NCBI GenBank assembly: GCA_002254335.1
Contig: NIVA01000234.1
Coordinates: forward strand, 1 to 7,856
Origin: Bacteroidetes bacterium 4572_114
GTDB lineage: Bacteria > Bacteroidota > Bacteroidia > Bacteroidales > 4484-276
Reading direction: 5' to 3'
Length of the DNA stretch: 7,856 nt
Shown: positions 1 to 5,481 of the stretch, piece by piece
Position numbering within the stretch: position 1 is the stretch's first letter
How the letters are laid out: the number at the start of each line of letters is the position of its first letter
The notes under the pieces: model-generated
What the model saw: only the letters and a program-made list of their open reading frames with translations
Databases searched by the model: none
What the model was told of the DNA's origin: nothing
Position numbers and translations under genes: made by a program

Positions 1-351
1 ATGGCCGTGGCAGCAGTGTCCAACCAGTTATATTACGACAACATTTACCAGGAACGCTACATGGGCCTGAAATCGGAAAACCCTGAAGATTTTATTGAAG
101 GCTCGCCCATCACCTATGCCAAAAACCTGGAGGGCGACCTGCTCATCGTTCACGGAACCGGCGACGATAATGTCCATTATCAGAATGTTGAGGCTTTGAT
201 TATTGAACTAGTGAAGCATAATAAAATGTTCCAGGTGATGCCCTACCCGAATTGTTCGCATGGTATTTATGAAATCGAAGGAGCTACTTTGCACTTGTTT
301 ACTTTGCTTACCAAATTTCTGGAGGAGCATGTTGAGGCGGGGGGAAAGTAG
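1..351 (+). CDS. Dipeptidyl peptidase IV-like serine peptidase (S9B), C-terminal fragment
   Basis: This is the C-terminal end of a prolyl-oligopeptidase-family (S9) alpha/beta-hydrolase, of the type that removes X-Pro dipeptides from peptides in the periplasm. The motif HGTGDDNVHYQN (residues 51-62) matches the DPP-IV motif carrying the catalytic Asp, here Asp55. PNCSHGIY (83-90) carries the catalytic His, here His87. The Asp-to-His distance of 32 residues equals that between Asp708 and His740 of human DPP-IV. YYDNIYQERYMG (11-22) is also typical of the family. The nucleophile Ser (GWSYGG-type motif) should lie about 30 codons upstream, outside the window, so the ATG at position 1 is an internal Met and not the start. 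The gene ends at TAG 349-351 and converges on the minus-strand gene ending at 604. Family assignment is firm; exact substrate is inferred. Confidence 0.93.
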   Translation: MAVAAVSNQLYYDNIYQERYMGLKSENPEDFIEGSPITYAKNLEGDLLIVHGTGDDNVHYQNVEALIIELVKHNKMFQVMPYPNCSHGIYEIEGATLHLFTLLTKFLEEHVEAGGK

Positions 352-375
352 GGGAGGAAGGTGTTTGGAAGATAA

Positions 376-405
376 GGGAAATAGGGTATATAAGGGGGGT
401 GAGGG
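376..405 (+). other. Putative G-quadruplex motif in the 3' flank of the peptidase gene
   Basis: Four G runs lie at 376-378, 384-386, 394-399 and 403-405, with loops of 5, 7 and 3 nt. This satisfies the usual G3+N1-7 pattern on the sense strand of the upstream peptidase gene, 25 nt after its stop. The wider stretch from about 342 to 415 is purine-rich with many GG and GGG runs. Folding in vivo is not shown. Confidence 0.45.
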
Positions 406-464
406 TATAGGAGATGAAAGATTACTACTGAAACGGGCAATAGAGTGGAGCAAATTGGCCAACT

Positions 465-528
465 CTGTCAGGTTCTGCCCCCGATAGTTATCGGGGCTGT
501 CAGGTTTTGGAGAGACCTGACCGTACGG
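465..528. repeat. Compound intergenic repeat with nested hairpins
   Basis: The segment begins with CTGTCAGGTT (465-474), which recurs at 497-506. Between the copies lies a perfect 8-bp hairpin, CCCCGATAGTTATCGGGG (479-496), with a 2-nt loop. The second copy forms a 7-bp stem with ACCTGAC (stem arms 499-505 and 515-521, 9-nt loop). It ends in the palindrome CCGTACGG (521-528). It lies between two convergent genes (stops at 351 and 604). The build-up of direct and inverted repeats is like dispersed intergenic elements of Bacteroidota. It could also act as a bidirectional terminator, but no U-tract follows the stems. Confidence 0.6.
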
Positions 529-603
529 ACAGGGTCAAAGAGAAAATCAGGAAATATTTATGATGGGAAAAATAGTATTAACAACAAATTCTGTAAAGAA
601 AAT

Positions 604-897
604 TCAGAAAGACTGGTTTTTTCCAAACCACTGTCGTATTGTTTCGATTTCTTCCCTGCTTAATTTTTCCTGGCCACTTCCTTCATGATCCAAAATAGCA
701 ATGCAATACCTATAAGATTGTGTAAGTCCCCTTAAAAATTCATGGGAATAATTATAAATACCTGGATCATGACGGGGATGTGGGAAAACATCAAAATCTA
801 TTTTTGTGATTTGTTCAACCTTTGGAATCCTTTGTAGTACACCCCTTAAGGTGAACTCCATATTTTTATCTGCAACTAAAACAATCAAATCTTTCAT
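604..897 (-). CDS. Toprim-like/DUF4276-like small partner of an ATPase, probably C-terminally truncated
   Basis: The 97-residue product starts MKDLIVLVADKNMEF. It has the strand-acid features expected of a Toprim-like or DUF4276-like partner of OLD-type ATPases: VLVADK (6-11), HPRHDPG (40-46) and ILDHEGSG (68-75), with Asp10, Asp70 and Glu72 as possible metal ligands. From memory, relatives are near 200 residues with a conserved acidic/Trp motif in the second half. Here translation stops right after GKNQSF. I read the other two minus-strand frames beyond the stop and found no continuation. Its ATG lies 5 nt after the stop of the ATPase gene, so translational coupling is likely. The ATPase itself has a frame break, so the pair may be decaying. 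Function as a nuclease or effector is inference from gene pairing; the exact family name is uncertain. Confidence 0.7.
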   Translation of the reverse strand: MKDLIVLVADKNMEFTLRGVLQRIPKVEQITKIDFDVFPHPRHDPGIYNYSHEFLRGLTQSYRYCIAILDHEGSGQEKLSREEIETIRQWFGKNQSF

Positions 898-902
898 GCT
901 TA

Positions 903-2059
903 TTAGCCTAAAATTCCACTTGCAAATAATTCACTGAGGTCAATATTTCCCTGCCAGTTTTTAATTAATGGATGATCCGTTCCATTTACTACATCAGTGA
1001 TCCCATCTTTTGTTTTCGCAAAACATAATACATCACCGGGATTTACCAAACTTAAAATAACAGGAGAATGAGAAGCAATTAATATCTGTGAATTGTAAAC
1101 AGATGATAAAGATTGATAAACTGTTTCTATCGCTTTGGGATGAATGCCGTTCTCAGGCTCTTCAATTAAATAAACCCCATAAAAATCAGGTAAATATGCC
1201 GGTAAAGTAAGGGCCAACAAACGTAAAGTACCATCTGAAACAAGCCAACTGGGCACTTTAATATTGTTGTTATATTCAATTTGTAAATACCGGTGTTTGT
1301 CATCTGCCCTTTCAATTGTTGAAATACTCTGTACGTCCGGTAAGGCAGTCTTGATATGAGATACCCATTTATTAAACCTGGATTCATCTTTTTTCAAATT
1401 CTCAATAACCCAGGGTAAATTGGAACCATCCGCTTTAAATTTCTTTGTTTGGCCCGGAGGACTTGCCATTCTTATATTTAAGCTGTCGAGAAAAAAAAGC
1501 TGGACCCCTTCAATTAAGAAATCCTTTAACCATGTTGATGCAGGAAATTTTGTTTCATCAGCAGGAAGGTTTCCCAAAGCAGATTTTTTAACGCCAAATT
1601 TAAATGATGGCATCCACCCATTTCCTGATTTCTTGTATGTTTCATCATAAAAATTATCGTCCCCCCCGAAATTATTGAATCCTGATTAATTAAAATTATC
1701 CTTTCTTCTTTTATCGCATGTTCTTTTGTTTCAGTGTCCAACCCAAATCGTATTTCATAACGAATAATATCAAGCGACTTATTGCCTAATTTATTTATGA
1801 TATCCAGTGGCAACTCTGCTTCAATAGCAATTTCAATATCACCACCTTTTGAAGAGAAAGTTAAATCGTTAAAATTACTCGTGCGCTGGTGTATGGCATA
1901 ATCAATACCATCATTCAATAAATCGGACAGGAAACTGATAACATCAAGGAAAGTCGTTTTGCCGCTTGCATTAGCGCCGATTAAAACATGGAACTTATTC
2001 AACGGTTGATGAATAAATTTTAAACTCCTGAAATTTTTTGCCTCGATAAGGATAATCAT
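903..2059 (-). pseudogene. RecF/OLD-like ABC-type ATPase (AAA_21-like), interrupted by a frame break at a G7 run
   Basis: Two overlapping minus-strand frames (N-terminal part from ATG 2059 and C-terminal part ending at TAA 903-905) together encode one ATPase of about 385 residues. The first starts MIILIEAKNFRSLKF, typical of RecF/OLD-like ATPases, with Walker A GANASGKT (residues 28-35). The second carries an ABC-signature-like SDGTLRLLALTL, Walker B YLIEEPENGIHP and the H-loop IASHSP. The frames join at seven G residues (plus-strand C run 1661-1667). Reading back one base there gives SGGDDNFYDE and then the second frame, while the first frame continues into meaningless sequence. One extra G would restore the gene. 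No other damage is visible. It begins 23 nt after the permease stop and is followed at 5 nt by the Toprim-like gene. Such pairs often act in phage defence, which is inference. Sequencing error, phase variation, programmed -1 frameshifting and true mutation are all open. Confidence 0.85.
1661..1667 (-). other. G7 homopolymer / slippery heptamer at the ATPase frame junction
   Basis: On the minus strand the zero-frame codons are TCG GGG GGG ACG. The seven Gs therefore sit exactly as a -1 slippery heptamer of the X XXY YYZ form, and a -1 shift moves the ribosome into the frame that encodes the rest of the ATPase. The same tract is a classic site for slipped-strand mutation or a homopolymer sequencing error. 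I did not identify a strong downstream stem or pseudoknot. Confidence 0.6.
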
Positions 2060-2082
2060 AGTTCTGCAAAACTAATCATTTA

Positions 2083-3597
2083 TTAAAATATCCCAAAAAC
2101 CCCATCGGGCGTTATGCCAAGATAGCGGTACCAGGTTTCTCCCATTAATATGTTTACAAGCCACCCGATGACCAGCATTGTAAAACCAAATTTGAAGGTG
2201 TTGGTGAGGCTGTATTGGTCGGTTTCGTAAAGCAATGCTGCGGGTTTGCTGTTGAAAGGCAGCATATAAACGTGCTCGATTAAAAACGCCACCGGCAAAG
2301 CCAGGCTGAGCACGCTAAAACCAAAACGGTTGGCCACACCAATGGCGATGGGCACAAATATCATGGTGCGCATTGTTTTAGATTGAAAGAACAAAGCACT
2401 GAAAGCCATGGCAAAAGTAAGCGCGAGGTAGAGCACCCAAAATGGTGTATTTGCCCCAAAACCCAACGAATCAAAAACAGCATCCACAGAGATGGAAGGC
2501 AAATCAGTAGATTTAAAACCGGCACCGAGCGTGTATGCGCCTGCAGAAAACAGCATGAGGTGCCACGGGATATCCACATCATTCCATTTTAAAAAAAGGA
2601 TTGCCGATTTTACTTCCTGGAAATCCATTTTACCAAGTTTGTGCAATTCCTCCCTTAAGCGATCCATTCCTCCTGAAATTTGTGGCAGGCGTTCCTCTTT
2701 TTTTAATGGGAAGAAAATCCTCGTAGCTACAATATATCCCAGAAACATAAGCAGGAGGGCAACCATAAAATTCCCCTTCATCCAATCGGTAAAATAAATA
2801 TCAATTCCGGTAGCCCCGGTTATTAGTGCTGCAGCTAGTAAATTTGCACCCGATCCCGTTAAAAACCCACTGGCGCCAATGTTGATATAAAACAGGTTTT
2901 GCAGGACAATATTTCTCCCGAAATTGTTTTTCTTCTCCCCGCCCCTTGCACCGTAAATAGCGGCAATTACCATAAATATTGGAAGCAATATTGCTGCTTT
3001 GGCCGTGGTGGCCGAGATAAAAGCCGACAATACAATATTAATGAGCAGAAAGCTGAGAAAAATGGAAGATGACTTTTTTCCGAAACGAAGGATAAACCAA
3101 AGGGCAAACCGTTTTGCAAGGCCGGTCTTGACCAACATACTTGCCAGCACAAACGACATAATATTCAGCCACATTACTTTGTGCCCTAACTGGGCATAAG
3201 CTTCTTTTTCGGAAAGTACGCCGGTAAGTACAAGTGCGATTATAATGAGTAGCGAGGTGAGGTAATTGGGGATGGCTTCGGTCATCCAAAGCAAAACCCC
3301 TGCAACAAATATGGCCAGCATGGCAATGTTTATCCTCGAAAATTCGGATGCGCCAATTTGCCGAAAAATATTTCCGGCGTATTCACTTAACGAACCCGAA
3401 TCGATATTTAATAAAAACCCGGGCTTAAAAATAAAATAGATCAGCACAAAACTTATAATTGCCAGCGGCCCGCCAATCGTAGCAAGAAATGATTCAACTT
3501 TCGATTTCGTTCGTTTTGGCAACTTCTCAATCCGGTAGTTTTGCATATCCAGGGGATCGAAATTGTTGTTATCATTTTTGGGAATATTGGCAGACAT
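2083..3597 (-). CDS. SLC13/DASS-family (INDY-like) anion permease with divergent SNT motifs
   Basis: The 504-residue, very hydrophobic product fits the divalent anion:sodium symporter family, which moves dicarboxylates or sulfate across the inner membrane. A soluble N-terminus of about 40 residues precedes the first membrane segment (41-58). The family hallmarks are LLWMTEAIPNYLTSLLI (102-118), the first re-entrant repeat SATTAKAAILLPI (195-207), LTGSGANLLAAALI (246-259), DIPWHLMLFSAGAYTLG (342-358), the second repeat SKTMRTMIFVPI (406-417) and MLPFNSKPAALLY (445-457). The Ser-Asn-Thr motifs that bind sodium and substrate in VcINDY are SAT (195-197) and SKT (406-408) here, so both Asn residues are replaced. 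The length is normal for the family. The gene may be co-transcribed with the ATPase gene starting 23 nt after its stop. Substrate and coupling ion cannot be read from sequence. Confidence 0.9.
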   Translation of the reverse strand: MSANIPKNDNNNFDPLDMQNYRIEKLPKRTKSKVESFLATIGGPLAIISFVLIYFIFKPGFLLNIDSGSLSEYAGNIFRQIGASEFSRINIAMLAIFVAGVLLWMTEAIPNYLTSLLIIIALVLTGVLSEKEAYAQLGHKVMWLNIMSFVLASMLVKTGLAKRFALWFILRFGKKSSSIFLSFLLINIVLSAFISATTAKAAILLPIFMVIAAIYGARGGEKKNNFGRNIVLQNLFYINIGASGFLTGSGANLLAAALITGATGIDIYFTDWMKGNFMVALLLMFLGYIVATRIFFPLKKEERLPQISGGMDRLREELHKLGKMDFQEVKSAILFLKWNDVDIPWHLMLFSAGAYTLGAGFKSTDLPSISVDAVFDSLGFGANTPFWVLYLALTFAMAFSALFFQSKTMRTMIFVPIAIGVANRFGFSVLSLALPVAFLIEHVYMLPFNSKPAALLYETDQYSLTNTFKFGFTMLVIGWLVNILMGETWYRYLGITPDGVFGIF

Positions 3598-3621
3598 TTT
3601 TCTGATAAATTTTGTTTATAT

Positions 3622-3750
3622 GAGTCCGGTCAAAAAAGCCATATTTTGCCGCTAATGCGCTAATAAACTTTTCTAAATACCTTGTAATCATGTGTTTGAA
3701 AATAATTAAATTTCGCTAATAATCAAAAACTTCGTTTTTAGACCGGACTC
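3622..3750. mobile_element. MITE-like element with 16-bp terminal inverted repeats
   Basis: GAGTCCGGTC (3622-3631) is perfectly complementary to GACCGGACTC (3741-3750). The match continues inwards as A/T followed by AAAAA, so the ends agree at 15 of 16 positions. Outside, ATATGA on the left (3618-3623) matches the CATATGA complement on the right with a 2-nt offset. The 129-bp AT-rich interior has no reading frame. It contains GCTAAT motifs near both ends (about 3651, 3660 and 3714). The size, lack of coding capacity and terminal inverted repeats suggest a non-autonomous mobile element, or a very long hairpin in the permease leader. No clean target-site duplication is seen. It lies 25 bp upstream of the permease start, so it may carry or displace that gene's promoter. 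Confidence 0.5.
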
Positions 3751-3801
3751 TCATATGTTTTTTGCGGTAGGCTAGGGGTTGATAGGTTTTGGTGATCCAT
3801 C

Positions 3802-3832
3802 CATACGGACTTGCTACGCTTCATACGGACTT
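3802..3832. repeat. Direct repeat CATACGGACTT, two copies
   Basis: The 11-mer CATACGGACTT occurs at 3802-3812 and again at 3822-3832, a 20-bp period. It lies in the gene-free stretch 3598-4100, which holds only repeats and palindromes. Function unknown. Confidence 0.5.
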
Positions 3833-3881
3833 CTTTCAGTCGTCGGTGATTGGTGGTCAGGATTTAGTCTTCCAACTTTTA

Positions 3882-3902
3882 CATCCGTCATCCGACTCCC
3901 GT
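3882..3902. repeat. Three tandem heptamers (CAYCCRN family)
   Basis: Three contiguous 7-bp units, with minor variation in the third, have the same consensus as the arrays at 4051-4085 and 6946-6987. This copy is about 200 bp beyond the stop of the CYTH gene, further than the other arrays are from a gene end. Confidence 0.5.
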
Positions 3903-3913
3903 CTTCTTTGACG

Positions 3914-3950
3914 TTTCCAAGTCCATATCCCGCATGTGCGGGATTGGAAA
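3914..3950. repeat. Cruciform-forming inverted repeat
   Basis: The core is a perfect 8-bp stem, ATCCCGCA (3927-3934) and TGCGGGAT (3937-3944), with a 2-nt loop. An outer arm, TTTCCAA (3914-3920) with TTGGAAA (3944-3950), surrounds it, leaving a short bulge on one side. The geometry (8-bp stem, 2-nt loop) is the same as in the hairpin at 479-496, although the sequence differs. It could be a terminator-like or dispersed repeat element. No U-tract follows. Confidence 0.5.
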
Positions 3951-4050
3951 GTCGGGAATGGAACCGTTTAAAAGTGAAAGAAAAAAATATTTGGTTGATG
4001 AAATCGATTATTGTTTTCAAGCAGCCCGGCATCCAATTTCCACCCTCTCT

Positions 4051-4085
4051 CACCCGACATCCGTCACCCGTCACCCGTCACCGGT
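4051..4085. repeat. Five tandem heptamers (CAYCCRN) after the CYTH gene
   Basis: Five uninterrupted 7-bp units with consensus CACCCGT on the plus strand (ACGGGTG on the sense strand of the neighbouring minus-strand gene) end 15 bp beyond the CYTH stop codon. The tail to about 4029 contains further degenerate copies. The units vary at positions 3, 5 and 7, so the array looks old or under relaxed selection. Confidence 0.75.
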
Positions 4086-4100
4086 CTTCCTTCTCCCCAA

Positions 4101-4571
4101 CTACCAGCTCTTAAACGGGGTTTTCATCAACATGGAATTGTAATAACGTACGTCGCCGGTTACCTCTTCGCCAAGCCATTCAGGTTTTTCGAAAGGATGA
4201 TCTTCGGCAGGCAACTCGATTTCGGCAACGGTCAACCCTTCATTATCACCATAAAATTCATCGACTTCAAATTTCAACCCTGTTTGCTCGGGTACGATAA
4301 AACGTGTTTTGTCTATTACACCGGGTTCACATATCTTTAGCAGCTCATTTGCTTCATTAACCGGGATTTCATTTTCCCATTCAAACCGGCTTGCACCCGA
4401 CTCGTTTCCAATTCCTTTGATGGTTAAAAAACCTTTATCACCTTTAATACGTACACGTACCGTACGTTCAGGCACCGATGAAAGATAACCCTGGGTTATC
4501 CTGGTCTCTTTGGTCATCAAATTTTTGTAATCCCCTTTTACCAAAAATTTTCTTTCAATTTCTTTTGCCAT
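4101..4571 (-). CDS. CYTH-domain triphosphatase (short TTM type)
   Basis: The 156-residue product is a complete single-domain CYTH protein, the tunnel-fold family that hydrolyses tripolyphosphate or other triphosphates with a divalent metal. Some members make cAMP or thiamine triphosphate products instead. Motifs in order are the ExExK signature EIERK (4-8), ITQGYL with Tyr29, RVRIKG (39-44), LTIKG (49-53), FEWENEIP (63-70), DKTRF (87-91), FEVDEF (101-106) and AEIEL (116-120). All charged residues that line the tunnel appear to be present. It starts at ATG 4571 and stops at TAG 4101-4103. The gene lies 344 bp downstream of the two CYTH-like genes and on the same strand, so it may have its own promoter. 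The substrate is probably inorganic tripolyphosphate by analogy with short bacterial TTMs, which is inference. Confidence 0.93.
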   Translation of the reverse strand: MAKEIERKFLVKGDYKNLMTKETRITQGYLSSVPERTVRVRIKGDKGFLTIKGIGNESGASRFEWENEIPVNEANELLKICEPGVIDKTRFIVPEQTGLKFEVDEFYGDNEGLTVAEIELPAEDHPFEKPEWLGEEVTGDVRYYNSMLMKTPFKSW

Positions 4572-4641
4572 TTTAGTTTCTTTATTGTTAATTATTTAGC
4601 TACTTTTTAATAGTCACATATCTAACTTCCACTGCCACAGA

Positions 4642-4757
4642 CCCCCTCTAACTCCCCCTTGAAGGGGAGGATTCCACCGCACTGGCCATTGCCGTGGCTC
4701 GTGCGTGGGGACACCCTTCCCCTGTAGTGGGTGGACTCCCACTGCACTGGCCAGTGC
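4642..4757. repeat. Intergenic repeat cluster with palindromes
   Basis: This lies in the 344-bp gap upstream of the CYTH gene. It contains a hairpin with arms CTCCCC (4652-4657) and GGGGAG (4664-4669). It also holds two direct copies of a GCACTGGCCA unit (within 4674-4692 and 4738-4757), a 14-bp perfect palindrome GCACTGGCCAGTGC (4744-4757), and a 6-bp stem AGTGGG/CCCACT (4726-4731 and 4738-4743). The GC-rich composition contrasts with the AT-rich flanks. The rest of the gap (4572-4641 and 4758-4861) is AT-rich and shows no gene. The short reading frame across the gap on the plus strand consists of these repeats and is not supported as a gene. Confidence 0.6.
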
Positions 4758-4861
4758 AAACGGATATAGCAAACTGTACCAAAGGAACTTCTTTCACGAC
4801 AGCTTAAAAATTAATATGAAAAATCCGGAAAATAAAATTAGGACCGTTCCAATACACCACC

Positions 4862-4917
4862 CTTCCATTCTTCCATTTTTCCATCCTTCCATTCTTCCCT
4901 CTTTCCATCATCCCATC
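4862..4917. repeat. Seven tandem octamers (YTTCCATY) abutting a stop codon
   Basis: Seven contiguous 8-bp units with plus-strand consensus CTTCCATT run up to and into the TGA stop (4916-4918) of the minus-strand CYTH-like gene. On that gene's sense strand the unit reads about GRATGGAA. The period is 8, unlike the heptamer arrays elsewhere in the window, though both have a GGATG-like core. Confidence 0.75.
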
Positions 4918-5428
4918 AATTAGCCAGTTTCTTGTCGATCATACCAATATTTATGGTTTTTTTGATGTCTTCAATTTCAGTTGACTCCGAATTTATTGTG
5001 GTAACCATTGCACCATTGATGTAAACATTGGCATACTCGCAAATGGTGTCGTTTACCATAAACCCATAGCGTTCTTTTTCTACGGTCTTTGGCATTTCAA
5101 CCCTAAAGGCCGGGAAAACTTCCTTTTCAAGCATTTCGGCCTTCATTGGGAATTTGCCTTTCATAAGGGGGTTCCATTGTTCCAGGCCATCAACTTCGCT
5201 AACAAATGTTTTGATGTCCATTTTTCCATTCCTGATTTTTGTGTTGTTTACATCATTAGTCCTGGAAATGATATAAATTTCTTCTGAAGTCCTTTCCCAT
5301 ACTTTTTTGGGGACCGGGATTGATAGCCTTGACATTAAGTAGGCCGCATCCTGAAAATCCCTTCCAAATGTCCTGAACTCAAACCGGGGTTTTGAAATCT
5401 CTCCAACTTTCAATTTTTCTTTTGTCAT
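4916..5428 (-). CDS. CYTH-like protein, diverged paralogue B
   Basis: I do not recognise a named family with certainty. The product resembles the upstream neighbour. With numbering from the longer TTG start, PRFEFRTFG is 33-41, NTKIRNGKMDIK is 81-92, LEQWNPLMKGKFPM is 101-114 and CEYANVYINGAM is 149-160. Within a 35-residue block (80-114) 18 residues are identical to paralogue A. The order xExR, KxR, DIK and a later E-A-x-I strand resembles a degenerate CYTH tunnel with most acidic ligands missing. I chose ATG 5428, which leaves 13 residues before the conserved PRFEF block. An alternative TTG at 5485 would overlap the previous stop in a TTGA and add 19 residues. The C-terminus lacks the YPLALKRIMG-like end of A. 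No signal peptide or membrane segment is visible, so it should be cytoplasmic. Confidence 0.8.
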   Translation of the reverse strand: MTKEKLKVGEISKPRFEFRTFGRDFQDAAYLMSRLSIPVPKKVWERTSEEIYIISRTNDVNNTKIRNGKMDIKTFVSEVDGLEQWNPLMKGKFPMKAEMLEKEVFPAFRVEMPKTVEKERYGFMVNDTICEYANVYINGAMVTTINSESTEIEDIKKTINIGMIDKKLAN

Positions 5429-5481
5429 GATAGTGTTAAATATTTGGGTGATTGTTTTATTTTCTTTCGTGTAATTTGTTT

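Noticed and set aside
1..3. ATG at position 1 as the gene start
   Set aside because: The protein would lack the nucleophile serine region; comparison with DPP-IV shows that it is an internal Met.
479..496. Rho-independent terminator between the convergent genes
   Set aside because: The stem is perfect but no T-run follows on either strand; kept as a repeat.
1166..1387. 73-codon minus-strand frame inside the ATPase
   Set aside because: Out-of-frame shadow of the ATPase with no family features.
3690..3730. Possible Bacteroidota promoter (TTTG, about 19 nt, TATTTTCA) ahead of the permease
   Set aside because: The -7 element departs from TANNTTTG at two positions and lies inside the MITE-like element; too weak to annotate.
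4051..4085. Possible CRISPR array
   Set aside because: The heptamers are contiguous without spacers, and no cas gene is near.
3779..4143. Plus-strand and minus-strand short open frames in the 3598-4100 gap
   Set aside because: They translate repeats and palindromes (HPSPVTRH-like peptides), match no family and mutually overlap.
4705..4923. 72-codon plus-strand frame
   Set aside because: It consists of the GC-rich repeat and the octamer array; the peptide (HPSILPFFHPSILP) is a repeat artefact.
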